The notes: a model not told the origin generated them from the sequence alone. DNA of 49,136 nucleotides from an uncultured Clostridia bacterium (GCA_947624195.1 CANQJH010000002.1:84918-134053); one strand, 5' to 3'; positions 1-7,965 are shown, counted from the first letter of the stretch. Translations and numbers: made by a program.

Positions 1-1179
1 GAAAATGAAATAGCTGATATTAAAAATATTGAAAATAGAAAATTTGAAATAGAAAATAGAAACAAAGAAATAAAAAAAGAAATAGAAGAAGAAGAATTTA
101 ATAAAAAAATATATAATGAAATAAATAACGTACTAAATAATAATAATATCGAAGAGGAAAAAATTAATATAAAGAAAAAGATATTAAATGAAAATAATAC
201 TAAAATAGAAAAGTACAAAGAAGAAGAACTAAACAACAAAAAGAACCAAAAAAGTTTACCTTTTTATATATCTATGGCATTGTTGATTTTAATAAATATT
301 TTAAATTTTACATTTATAAAAAATAAATTAGTTAATGTATTATTATTATCATTAATACCAATTTGTTTATTATTATATTTAATTAGAAATAAAAAATATA
401 ATTCAAAAAATATAAAAATACAAATAGAAACAATACAAAATAATAACTCAGAATTAGAAAAAGAAATTGAAGAATTAGAAAATAATTTAAATAGAAAAAA
501 TGAAGAAGAAAAAATTAAATTAATTAAAATTTATGGTAAAGAAATCGAGGAGTTATTTAATTATAAATTAATTGAAGAATTAATTAATGAAAATAAAAAT
601 GACTTAGAAAATCTTAAATTGGAATTACATAAACTTGAACTTGATATGGAAAGTATAGAGCCTAAAATGGATAGATTAGCTGAGCTAGAAGAAAAGCTAT
701 ACATAGAAAAAGAAAATTTAAAAGATTTGGAAGAAAAGACAGAAATATTTAATATGACAAAAGAATTAATTGAAAATTCATACCAAGAAATGAAAAATAA
801 TGTTACTCCAAAATTCAATAATAATTTGTCCAAAAATATTGAAAAAATATCAAATGGTAAATATAAAAATATAATACTAAACAATGGTATATCTGTAGAA
901 TTAGAAAATGGTAGATACATCCCAGCAGATAGACTAAGCACTGGAACGATTGAACAGATATACCTAGCCTTAAGACTTTCAATAATAGATGAAATATCAC
1001 CTGAAAAGCTACCTATATTGCTAGATGAAACTTTTGCATATTATGATGATGAAAGATTAGAAGCCACACTAAAATTTTTGTGTAATATAGATAATCAAAT
1101 TGTATTATTTACGTGCACCAATCGAGAAAAACAAATTTTAGACAAGCTACAAATAAATTATAATTTAATAGAATTATAG
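1..1179 (+). CDS. YhaN/SMC-like coiled-coil ATPase, 3' part (5' end outside window)
   Basis: The reading frame is open from base 1, so the gene starts upstream; an internal ATG at 274 is not the true start. The visible 392 residues are a charged Glu/Lys/Asn-rich coiled coil, two adjacent membrane segments (fragment residues about 89-125), a second coiled coil, then a C-terminal ATPase lobe. That lobe has an ABC-type signature (LSTGTIEQIYLALRLS) followed by a Walker B (LPILLDETFAYYD), the arrangement seen in SMC/Rad50/RecF-type ATPases. A membrane hairpin in the middle of the coiled coil is typical of Firmicute YhaN, which usually follows the SbcD-like nuclease gene yhaO. A role in DNA end processing or repair is inferred from the family. 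The Walker A half lies outside the window. The gene ends just before a strong terminator. Confidence 0.72.
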   Translation, partial: ENEIADIKNIENRKFEIENRNKEIKKEIEEEEFNKKIYNEINNVLNNNNIEEEKINIKKKILNENNTKIEKYKEEELNNKKNQKSLPFYISMALLILINILNFTFIKNKLVNVLLLSLIPICLLLYLIRNKKYNSKNIKIQIETIQNNNSELEKEIEELENNLNRKNEEEKIKLIKIYGKEIEELFNYKLIEELINENKNDLENLKLELHKLELDMESIEPKMDRLAELEEKLYIEKENLKDLEEKTEIFNMTKELIENSYQEMKNNVTPKFNNNLSKNIEKISNGKYKNIILNNGISVELENGRYIPADRLSTGTIEQIYLALRLSIIDEISPEKLPILLDETFAYYDDERLEATLKFLCNIDNQIVLFTCTNREKQILDKLQINYNLIEL

Positions 1180-1184
1180 AAACT

Positions 1185-1230
1185 AAAATAGTTACAATTC
1201 ACAATCACTGTGAATTGTAACTATTTTTAT
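1185..1230. terminator. Bidirectional intrinsic terminator
   Basis: A perfect 19-bp inverted repeat (arms 1185-1203 and 1209-1227) encloses a 5-nt loop. It carries a T-run on the plus side and an A-run (T-run on the minus strand) on the other. It lies between two convergent genes and can serve both. Confidence 0.9.
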
Positions 1231-1240
1231 CTTTACCGTA

Positions 1241-2122
1241 TTATTTTGTACTTGATTCCTTTAATTTAATTGGATTAACATGTATTATAGCGAGGTGAAC
1301 GAAATCAAGCTTGTTTAACTCCTTTTCAAGGTTGTCAGCAATTTCGTGACTTTGGAATGTAGACATTTCCCCATCAACAAATATAGTTATAGAAATTAAA
1401 TATTTATATCCAACAGGAGAAGAGGTAAAGTGATTAACTTTTTTAATATCAGGATATTTTTCAATAATATCCAAAACTATTTTTTTATTAGCATCACTTA
1501 ACGACTTATCCATTAGTATATTGTAGCTTTCTATAAAAATATGAATACCTGTATAGCATATCCAGATAGAGATGCCTATACCGACAACTCCGTCAAACCA
1601 ATATATATGAGCTAGGCTCAATAGAGTAGCAATTAATGTAAATGTAGTTGCAATACAATCATTTCTATGGTCCTTTAGATTTGAAACCAAAAGCAAACTA
1701 GGATTTTTCTTATATAGATTTTTAGTATAAAAATAAAGCATAGCTTTTATAATAATAGTAATAATACATACAATTACAAGCATCCATGAAAATACAAATT
1801 GAGATCCATGAATTAAGCTATAAAATGAATCAAGCAAAAGTTTTATTGATAAGAAAATCATAGCTATACTAATAAACATAGAAAACATATATTCAGCTTT
1901 TCCATGTCCCATATTGTGGTCATCATCAGTAGGTCTACTAGCAATCTTCCCACCAATAAAAGTCATTAGAGACGCAAATATATCGCTTGCACTATTTGCA
2001 CTATCAGCAATCATTGCTTGACTGTGAGTCATTACACCAGCTATAGCCTTTATAATAAGTAAAAAAATATTACCTAAAATACCAATAAAACCAGCATTAC
2101 GAGCTGTCTCAAATCGTTCCAT
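1241..2122 (-). CDS. Cation diffusion facilitator (CDF) metal efflux transporter, Mn-type motif
   Basis: A 293-residue CDF protein that would export a divalent metal in exchange for protons. About six hydrophobic segments are followed by a cytoplasmic C-terminal ferredoxin-like domain. Family landmarks are ADSANSASD in helix 2 and DHNMGHGKAEY in the following loop. The transport-site residues read N43-x3-D47 in helix 2 and D151-x3-D155 in helix 5, rather than the D/H sets of zinc exporters such as YiiP. NxxxD plus DxxxD is the pattern I associate with manganese-type CDFs, so Mn(II) is the best guess. The start at 2122 is preferred over an in-frame ATG at 2152 because GGAAAGGA lies about 10 nt upstream of it. 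The gene ends in the shared terminator with the upstream convergent ATPase gene. Confidence 0.88.
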   Translation of the reverse strand: MERFETARNAGFIGILGNIFLLIIKAIAGVMTHSQAMIADSANSASDIFASLMTFIGGKIASRPTDDDHNMGHGKAEYMFSMFISIAMIFLSIKLLLDSFYSLIHGSQFVFSWMLVIVCIITIIIKAMLYFYTKNLYKKNPSLLLVSNLKDHRNDCIATTFTLIATLLSLAHIYWFDGVVGIGISIWICYTGIHIFIESYNILMDKSLSDANKKIVLDIIEKYPDIKKVNHFTSSPVGYKYLISITIFVDGEMSTFQSHEIADNLEKELNKLDFVHLAIIHVNPIKLKESSTK

Positions 2123-2268
2123 ACAAAATTTAAATCCTTTCCATATACACATATAATAAATAGTGATTATTTTCTTTCACACTAACTTCTAGCCATATAT
2201 AATATTCTAAAAATTTTGAAGCGTAACAAAAGTATATCACTAAATTTAAAATATAACAATATATTGGC

Positions 2269-2297
2269 TTGAAACATTGGCAAAAATATAGTATAAT
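2269..2297 (+). promoter_or_regulatory. Sigma-A promoter of prfA
   Basis: TTGAAA at 2269-2274, a 17-bp spacer and TATAAT at 2292-2297 sit 29 bp before the prfA start codon; AAAGGAGAT follows as ribosome binding site. Confidence 0.85.
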
Positions 2298-2325
2298 AGT
2301 TAAGTAATTTAAAAGGAGATATTTT

Positions 2326-3387
2326 ATGTTTGATAATTTAGAAGAAATTGAAAAAAAGTTTGATGAACTTACAGAAAAGATAAGTGACCCTGAAATGATT
2401 TCCAATCAAAATGAATGGAAAAAAATGATGAAGGAACGCTCAAATATAGAGCCTATTGTGGAAAAATATAGAGAATACAAATCAGTACAGAAAGATTATG
2501 AAGACTCTAAGGAAATGTTAAATGATAAAGAATTAAAAGATTTAGCAGAAGAAGAAATGCTTAAAGCGAAAGAAAAACTACCGATCATAGAGGAAGAACT
2601 AAAAAAGCTTTTAATTCCAAAAGATCCTGATGATGATAAAAATGTAATTTGCGAAATAAGAGCTGGAGCTGGGGGAGAGGAAGCGGCCTTATTTGCATCA
2701 ACTTTATTTAGGATGTATTCAATGTACTGTGACTTAAAAGGATGGAAGCTTGAAGTATTAAATGAAAATGTTACGGAATTAGGGGGAATAAAAGAAATCT
2801 CTTTTATAGTAAAAGGCGAAGGAGCATATAGTAGACTTAAATTTGAAAGCGGTGTTCATAGAGTACAAAGAGTTCCAGAAACTGAAGCAAGTGGTAGAAT
2901 TCATACGTCAACAGCGTCGGTAGCAGTATTACCAGAAGTTGAAGACGTAGATATAGAAATTAATCCAGCAGATATAAAGATGGAAGTTTTTAGAGCATCA
3001 GGAGCAGGAGGACAGCATATAAACAAAACATCATCAGCCGTCAGACTTATTCATATTCCAACAGGTATGGTTGCAGAGTGTCAAACTGAAAGATCACAAG
3101 TTCAAAATAGAGAATATGCAATGAAATTACTTAGATCAAGACTATATGAAATAGAAAAAGCAAAAAGAGATGATGAAAGAGAAAATGAAAGAAGAAGTCA
3201 AATAGGAAATGCTGACAGAAGTGAAAAAATCAGAACATACAATTATCCACAAGGTCGTATAACAGACCATAGAATAGGATTAAGCATTTATCAAATGGAA
3301 AGTTTTCTAAATGGAAATCTTGATTCGATGATAGACAATTTAATTGCAGCAGACACAGCTGAGAAGCTACAAGGAAATGAGCAATAG
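2326..3387 (+). CDS. prfA: Peptide chain release factor 1
   Basis: A full-length 353-residue class I release factor. It recognises UAA/UAG in the ribosomal A site and triggers peptidyl-tRNA hydrolysis. The catalytic GGQ motif is at residues 228-230 within [13 protein letters not shown]. The stop-codon recognition tripeptide is PET at 184-186 (RVPETEASG), fitting the P-x-T of RF1 rather than the SPF of RF2. The N-terminal helical domain and the [12 protein letters not shown] stretch are also typical. The start is fixed by AAAGGAGAT 6 nt upstream and by its own sigma-A promoter. No prmC methyltransferase gene follows, as it does in many Firmicutes; a terminator ends the unit, so it is probably monocistronic. 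Confidence 0.98.
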   Translation: MFDNLEEIEKKFDELTEKISDPEMISNQNEWKKMMKERSNIEPIVEKYREYKSVQKDYEDSKEMLNDKELKDLAEEEMLKAKEKLPIIEEELKKLLIPKDPDDDKNVICEIRAGAGGEEAALFASTLFRMYSMYCDLKGWKLEVLNENVTELGGIKEISFIVKGEGAYSRLKFESGVHRVQRVPETEASGRIHTSTASVAVLPEVEDVDIEINPADIKMEVFRASGAGGQHINKTSSAVRLIHIPTGMVAECQTERSQVQNREYAMKLLRSRLYEIEKAKRDDERENERRSQIGNADRSEKIRTYNYPQGRITDHRIGLSIYQMESFLNGNLDSMIDNLIAADTAEKLQGNEQ

Positions 3388-3460
3388 AAGTCTTATAAAG
3401 AACTAAAATTACTTGTAAAAGACGTCGGAAAGACTAATGGAAGAGTTAATAAAGAAGATA

Positions 3461-3498
3461 AAAAAGATTTGAGCAAAATAATAACTCAAATCTTTTTT
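3461..3498 (+). terminator. Intrinsic terminator after prfA
   Basis: A 13-14 bp stem (AAAAAGATTTGAG paired with CTCAAATCTTTTTT), an 11-nt A-rich loop and a T-run. Confidence 0.88.
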
Positions 3499-3587
3499 GT
3501 TCTATTTTGTAAAACCAATAATAAATATAAAATTAAGGAACGAGTTGTGTTATTAAATAACGCAAGAAAGAAAGGAATAAAATTTTA

Positions 3588-4319
3588 ATGTTAAAAATAT
3601 CATTATTGGGTTTGTTTTTTGGAACGATAGGAACAACTTTAGGTGGATTAATAGGAATCTTCACAAAAAGAAATTCAAATAAATTTTTAAGTGTAGTTTT
3701 GTCATTTGCATCAGGATTAATGCTTGCAGTTGTCTGCTTTGACCTTATTCCGGAAGCACTAGAAATGACATCAATTTACACCGTATTGTTAGGCGTAATA
3801 CTTGGAATAGCCACAATGATAGGATGCGATATATTAGTCAATAAAAAGTTTAAATTAGAAGGTAGTACTAATTTAGGATTAGTGAAAACAGGTATAATCG
3901 TAAGCATTGGTCTAGCTTTACATAATATACCTGAAGGCTTAGCTATTGGTTCTGGATTTGAAGCATCTACAACTCTAGGATTTTCATTAGCAATAGCAAT
4001 AGCTTTGCATGATGTTCCGGAGGGACTTAGCATGGCTGTGCCTATGAAAAGTGGAGGCATGAGCCCAATAAAAATAATGGTGTATGTAATTTTATCAGGT
4101 ATTGCTACAGGAATAGGAGCATTAATAGGAGCAATAGTTGGAAATATTTCAATTAAGGTTATAGCACTTTGTTTAGCATTTGCAGCAGGAGCAATGCTTT
4201 ACATCGTATCAGGAGAATTGGTACCTGAATCAAATAAATTATATCAAGGAAGGCTCACAGCCGTAGGCAATATGATAGGATTTATGATAGGTTTATTAGT
4301 AATGATTTTAAATGGGTGA
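3588..4319 (+). CDS. ZIP-family divalent metal transporter (ZupT/GufA-like)
   Basis: A 243-residue, strongly hydrophobic protein with about eight membrane helices. The two ZIP metal-binding helices are visible as HNIPEG (residues 112-117) and HDVPEG (141-146), the hallmark of the GufA/ZupT subfamily, which takes up zinc and often iron or manganese. GAAAGGAATAAAATTTTA precedes the ATG and supports this start. It follows the prfA terminator, so it probably has its own promoter, though I see no strong one. The CDF exporter gene lies about 1.5 kb away, separated by prfA, so import and export of divalent metals are near neighbours but not in one operon. Metal specificity cannot be read from the sequence. 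Confidence 0.9.
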   Translation: MLKISLLGLFFGTIGTTLGGLIGIFTKRNSNKFLSVVLSFASGLMLAVVCFDLIPEALEMTSIYTVLLGVILGIATMIGCDILVNKKFKLEGSTNLGLVKTGIIVSIGLALHNIPEGLAIGSGFEASTTLGFSLAIAIALHDVPEGLSMAVPMKSGGMSPIKIMVYVILSGIATGIGALIGAIVGNISIKVIALCLAFAAGAMLYIVSGELVPESNKLYQGRLTAVGNMIGFMIGLLVMILNG

Positions 4320-4467
4320 ATTAATAAATTTAGAACAAATAATCTAATTCATTTTGTGGCGAGAATAAATTTTAGGTGGTTTTGAGTTATGAGAGATATA
4401 ACTTCATAAAGAAGGCGATTATTGTATATCATAATTTTGTTTAGAAACATTTGCAAGCATAAGAAAA

Positions 4468-5340
4468 TTATTTCTTCTTTTTAGTTTTCTTATCTTCAAT
4501 TAATTTTTTATCATCTATATATTTATAATTTAAAGTATTTTCTTTTGAAATTGCAGATTTTTTAGTTTGCTTTTCATATGATTTTCTAGCATCATTTGCA
4601 ACTTGTCCACCTCGTTTGGCAACATTCATATTTTCATTAAATCCTTGTGGGTGCTCTGTTTTTGCTATATCACGAGTAGCAATTTCTCCTAAATCAGTAA
4701 GAAGAACTTCAATATCAGTCATATTATCTCTTAAACTTTCTTTTCTTAAACCTTTTAATTTCTTATATTCAGAGGCTTTCATTCCAGACCACCCTTTATA
4801 TATTTCATTAGTAAGCATGGCATATTCAATTGGTTTTTTTACGCCACCATCTTTCCATATATCTGTTAGTTTAAATCTATCAACAATACCTGTTAATCTT
4901 TTTTTAATCCATTCATCATTATAGCCCTTATTACGATAGTAGTTTACAGCACGATTAATTGCTAGCTCTGGATCAAATACTTCATTTATTCGATCATTAC
5001 CTAAACTAGCTAACCACATTTTGAAAGGTTCTGCTTTAGGTGATGGTATAGATTCAATAAGTCTCAAAATATTTTGTGTATCTAGCATATCAGTATTTCT
5101 CATTTTTCCATCTTTTGCTTTTAATTTGAAAGTGTCACAATGTGTGACGGTTTGATTTCCTTCTTGAAGCATTCTTGATTTGAGAGTTCTCCAATAATGT
5201 GCTGGGTCATTACTATCTGTTAATGCACTTACAATATCAACTACACTAAAAAAATATTCTTCTTTTTCACTATCCCAAATACTTCTTATCTCTTTGTCTT
5301 CAAACAAATTTGTTATTGTATCTAATTTGTTATTATCCAT
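4468..5340 (-). CDS. BRO-N domain phage-type antirepressor protein
   Basis: A 290-residue protein with an N-terminal BRO-N-like domain (about residues 13-110: IRSIWDSEKEEYFFSVVDIV, then WRTLKSR, then MLDTQNILRLIESI). Its middle and C-terminal parts (PKAEPFKMWLASLGNDRI; KLTDIWKDGG; GEIATRDIAKTEHPQGF) match the stand-alone BRO antirepressors common in gut Firmicute and Bacteroidetes genomes and in prophages. The tail is Lys-rich (DDKKLIEDKKTKKKK). Such proteins are thought to bind DNA and relieve phage repressors, but the role here is unknown. GGGAGGT lies about 8 nt before the ATG. No other phage gene is nearby; it opens an accessory island of repeats and gene fragments, which suggests horizontal origin. 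Confidence 0.82.
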   Translation of the reverse strand: MDNNKLDTITNLFEDKEIRSIWDSEKEEYFFSVVDIVSALTDSNDPAHYWRTLKSRMLQEGNQTVTHCDTFKLKAKDGKMRNTDMLDTQNILRLIESIPSPKAEPFKMWLASLGNDRINEVFDPELAINRAVNYYRNKGYNDEWIKKRLTGIVDRFKLTDIWKDGGVKKPIEYAMLTNEIYKGWSGMKASEYKKLKGLRKESLRDNMTDIEVLLTDLGEIATRDIAKTEHPQGFNENMNVAKRGGQVANDARKSYEKQTKKSAISKENTLNYKYIDDKKLIEDKKTKKKK

Positions 5341-5473
5341 ATATTGAAATACCTCCCTGTAGAAATTTTAAACTATTGGTAACATATTATCATAAATTCA
5401 AGATTTTTACAATTAATTTTCAAAACTTTTTTGATTTTTAGAGAGTCGTCAAGTAAAAAAATAAATGCAATTC

Positions 5474-5673
5474 TATTAAGAACAAATTTAAACAACAAAA
5501 AGACTATTTTTGCTTATACATTTTTGACAATACAAAAATGCATAGGTAAAAATAGCCTTATGCCGATATAAATGATTTATGAAATTATAGCCCGCAATAT
5601 AATATATATATATATATACAGTATCAAGGCTTTCAGCGATTTTGCTCATCTCAATTATCCTTTGTTCTTAATA
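5474..5673 (+). repeat. 200-bp MITE-like element, copy 1
   Basis: The first of two near-identical copies in the same orientation (the other at 7580-7777). It is bounded by 13-bp perfect inverted ends, TATTAAGAACAAA (5474-5486) and TTTGTTCTTAATA (5661-5673). Inside is a long hairpin with 23-nt arms (5504-5526 and 5533-5555) and a 6-nt loop; three positions are G-U compatible if read as RNA. A (TA)n tract follows. The minus strand contains a 53-codon open frame (5649 to 5488) starting MSKIAESLDT behind AAAGGATAATTGAG; in copy 2 the TA tract is one unit shorter and this frame breaks. No transposase is present, so a non-autonomous element is the best reading. Confidence 0.7.
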
Positions 5674-5771
5674 TTATATGTCTTTTACAAAAGACAAGAA
5701 ATGATTTAAAATTATGAAAAATTTAAAAAGAAATATTAATGGTATTACACTTATTGCATTAGTTGTAACAA
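5661..5771 (+). repeat. Left arm of inverted repeat: duplicated 5' end of the pilin gene
   Basis: This segment reads like the reverse complement of 7473-7592 with roughly 95 percent identity by eye and one small indel (about 8 bp) in the leader. It covers the end of the MITE-like element, the ribosome binding site region and the first 19 codons of a pseudopilin, up to GTTGTAACA. The homology ends abruptly there. Together with the right arm it flanks about 1.7 kb including the intact pilin gene body. Confidence 0.8.
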
Positions 5772-5812
5772 ACATATTCTCTTATGACGAAAAATTAAAA
5801 TGTAGTAATTAA
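5714..5812 (+). pseudogene. Truncated pseudopilin N-terminus
   Basis: A 32-codon frame begins MKNLKRNINGITLIALVVT, matching the first 19 residues of the intact pilin gene at 7530-6415 with one substitution (R for S). It then leaves the homology into NIFSYDEKLKCSN and stops. The hydrophobic pilin helix is therefore cut in half and cannot work. It looks like a recombination remnant or a silent 5' end rather than a gene in its own right. Confidence 0.75.
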
Positions 5813-5887
5813 TGGTTTCCTGTTAGAAACAATTTAGTAAAAATCATAAATTTTATAAAATAAATGATATAATGCTTTCAAAAGTAA

Positions 5888-6133
5888 TATTATTTAATTT
5901 GGCAGACAGTGTCTGCCAAATTACCATGGTCCCATAATGTTTTGCTTATAAGTAAAGTCAAAGATATGGAAATTAGAAAATGGTATATGAAGGAAACAAT
6001 AAAAAATGTATTGATTGAACTAGGTAATGGTTTTGCATTTGTAGGAAATCAATATAAGATAACAGTAAGTGATACAGATTACTTTATAGACCTATTATTT
6101 TATTATTTAGAATTAAGGTGCTATGTATTTTAA
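5888..6133 (+). pseudogene. DUF1016 (YhcG-like PD-(D/E)XK nuclease) fragment
   Basis: The open frame reads IWQTVSAKLPWSHN, then KVKDMEIRKWYMKETI, then directly ELGNGFAFVGNQYKITV and DYFIDLLFYYLELRCYVF before a stop. These pieces match the DUF1016 / YhcG family (PDDEXK-type nuclease domain). However, the part normally lying between the N-terminal and nuclease regions is missing, and the end after LRCYV, which carries the catalytic E-x-K, is gone. There is no proper start; an internal GTG at 5909 sits inside conserved family sequence. It is a decayed internally deleted copy. A 27-bp perfect palindrome (5896-5922) overlaps its start. Confidence 0.75.
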
Positions 6134-6180
6134 TTACGCAACCGGTGATGCACAATTTGAAATATTACTAAATTTACAAT

Positions 6181-6369
6181 AAACTTTACAGAATTATAGA
6201 TAAGTTCCACGAAACTATTGGTAAATTTATTAGTTGGATTTGTAAAAAATTCGATATGGGTGCAGAAGATAATTTAATTAGAGATTTTGAAAAAGAAATA
6301 CATACCTTATTGGCATAACAACAGATAAAACGAGAAGATAAAGAAAAAGAAGGGGAGTTGGAGAAATAA
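6181..6369 (+). pseudogene. Possible relaxase/Mob C-terminal fragment with in-frame stop
   Basis: The frame reads KLYRIIDKFHETIGKFISWI, then CKKFDMGAEDNLIRDFEKE, then an in-frame TAA at 6316-6318, and continues QQIKREDKEKEGELEK to a second TAA. The pattern (helical tail, aromatic ICKKF segment, RDFEKE, QQIKRE) resembles C-termini of clostridial Mob/Pre plasmid mobilisation proteins as I remember them; this assignment is from memory and tentative. Just upstream a different short frame (NYATGDAQFEILLNLQ, 6132-6182) may belong to yet another broken gene. The area is a graveyard of mobile-element genes. Confidence 0.45.
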
Positions 6370-6414
6370 AAAAGATGGCAATATTGAATTACCACCTTCT
6401 ATACTTTGAACTTT

Positions 6415-7530
6415 TTATTCTTCATCTGACTCTGGTAATATTTTATATTGGAAGTTAGATTTTGGAATTATAACTATCGGGCGCAAAACAACGTCAAGGT
6501 AGACTACCGAGCCCATAAGTCTGCCCATGCTGCCGTCGACATTATACACATTGCTGTTGTATGTGCCGACCGGAGAAGCAAGTAAGCAGCTCGATTTAGA
6601 ATCTATATTATATATCCCTTTGATATCGCCCGGTATCAGGTAAGCACCACTCGTGCCAGCGAGGTATCCTACTCCATTAACTTCTGTAAAACTTATTTCT
6701 GTCGAAGGATTTCTTCTTTTTTCTTTTGTTGCATTAAATGAAGCCCTAAATAACTCAATTGTCGGTCCTCCTATTGCATATGTTGCCTTTTTATTTGCAT
6801 CTTTATAGTCTCCCCATACTTCTTGATCCATTAAATATGCTACTGCTTTTGCATTGTCATCAGTACTCGGTGTTCCTGCTAGCTTGTCAAACCATTCTTG
6901 ATTTAAGTATCGTAAATCTGAAATGATAGCATCAGAACCATCATTATATTTAGAATTAGAGTAATCTAAACTATGAGAAGTTTCAACACATTTTTCTACC
7001 CCATCAGTCATTTTTGATGAAATTAAATATACATTATTTTCATCCTTATGAAATATTCTCCAAATTAGGTCTGGTTTTCCTGCTGCTACATAGTCTACTC
7101 TATCTCCATAATTTGCTACAGACACTGTATCACCTGTTATTGCATTTTTGTCATTACCACCACTTGAACTTCCTGCCGTTATTTTTCCATTTGTTTCTAT
7201 TGTATAAGTCTTTCTTTCTCCTTTAAATGTCCAAGGTCCGTCTCCGGTAAGAGTAGCATCTTCTCCAAATTCACTCTTTAATGCTTTTTCTAAGTTATCT
7301 TTTGAGAGTGTTCCTGTTCCGTCGAGAAAAGCTCCACTAACAGCAAGCTTTACTTTTTCTTCTTCTGATACATCCTTTGCAACTTCTCCTGATTGGCTAG
7401 CCATTTTAAATAAGCCATTTTCTCCTAGGGCAATATTTAATGTTACCCCTGCTAGTATTAATAGTATTATTATTGTTACAACTAATGCAATAAGTGTAAT
7501 ACCATTAATATTACTTTTTAAATTTTTCAT
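6415..7530 (-). CDS. Pseudopilin-like surface protein with type IV prepilin signal and variable-looking C-terminus
   Basis: A 371-residue protein. The N-terminus MKNLKSNING followed by ITLIALVVT and a long hydrophobic helix is a class III (prepilin) signal, with cleavage expected after Gly10. The usual Glu at position +5 is replaced by Ala, as is common in such clostridial proteins. After the helix come LNIALGENGLFKMA and a charged stalk, then a globular domain from about residue 130 (DRVDYVAAGKPDLIWRIFHK to CLLASPVG and VVLRPIVIIPKS) resembling DUF6273/C-type-lectin-like folds. The start at 7530 is preferred over an in-frame ATG at 7566 because AAGAAAGGA lies about 10 nt upstream. The last ~190 coding bases (6480-6660) are clearly GC-richer than the rest, suggesting a mosaic. 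No pilus assembly genes are nearby. Confidence 0.8.
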   Translation of the reverse strand: MKNLKSNINGITLIALVVTIIILLILAGVTLNIALGENGLFKMASQSGEVAKDVSEEEKVKLAVSGAFLDGTGTLSKDNLEKALKSEFGEDATLTGDGPWTFKGERKTYTIETNGKITAGSSSGGNDKNAITGDTVSVANYGDRVDYVAAGKPDLIWRIFHKDENNVYLISSKMTDGVEKCVETSHSLDYSNSKYNDGSDAIISDLRYLNQEWFDKLAGTPSTDDNAKAVAYLMDQEVWGDYKDANKKATYAIGGPTIELFRASFNATKEKRRNPSTEISFTEVNGVGYLAGTSGAYLIPGDIKGIYNIDSKSSCLLASPVGTYNSNVYNVDGSMGRLMGSVVYLDVVLRPIVIIPKSNFQYKILPESDEE

Positions 7531-7592
7531 AATTTTGAATCCTTTCTTGTCTTTTGAAAAAGACATGTATATTATGTAATATTAAGAACAAA
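7473..7592 (-). repeat. Right arm of inverted repeat: 5' end of the intact pilin gene
   Basis: Reverse complement of the left arm at 5661-5771. It contains the ribosome binding site, start codon and first 19 codons of the intact pilin gene and ends in the left terminus of the second MITE-like copy. Confidence 0.8.
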
Positions 7593-7777
7593 TTTAAACA
7601 ACAAAAAGACTATTTTTGCTTATACATTTTTGACAATACAAAAATGCATAGGTAAAAATAGCCTTATGCCGATATAAATGATTTATGAAATTATAGCCCG
7701 CAATATAATATATATATATATACAGTATCAAGGCTTTCAGCGATTTTGTTCATCTTAATCATCCTTTGTTCTTTAAT
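7580..7777 (+). repeat. 200-bp MITE-like element, copy 2
   Basis: Nearly identical to 5474-5673 and in the same orientation. The left end TATTAAGAACAAA is intact (7580-7592); the right end has one extra T (TTTGTTCTTTAA). Hairpin arms are at 7610-7632 and 7639-7661. The TA tract is 2 bp shorter than in copy 1. It sits directly upstream of the pilin gene, so it may supply or modulate that gene's transcription. Confidence 0.7.
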
Positions 7778-7965
7778 TCTTACATTTATAGTATAGCAGT
7801 TTACCATTTTTCGTGCAAGAGTTTTTGAAAAATTGTTAAAAGTTTTCTTAATATTATTTATACATATATATCCAAAATAAAAATATAAGTTAAAGTAAAA
7901 TAAACGTTACAGGATAATGGTTTTAATAAAGAAAAATAAATAAACTCCTAAAAAATATTTTTTCG

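Noticed and set aside
561-941. Minus-strand frames opposite real genes throughout the window (for example here, 13022-13414, 16710-17108, 33101-33652)
   Set aside because: They mirror the coding strand of recognised genes, lack ribosome binding sites and show composition typical of antisense frames.
274-1179. Internal ATG at 274 as start of the first gene
   Set aside because: The frame is open with coiled-coil sequence from base 1 and there is no ribosome binding site before 274.
6415-7530. Diversity-generating retroelement
   Set aside because: The target-like C-terminus is suggestive, but no reverse transcriptase, accessory gene or template repeat is in the window.
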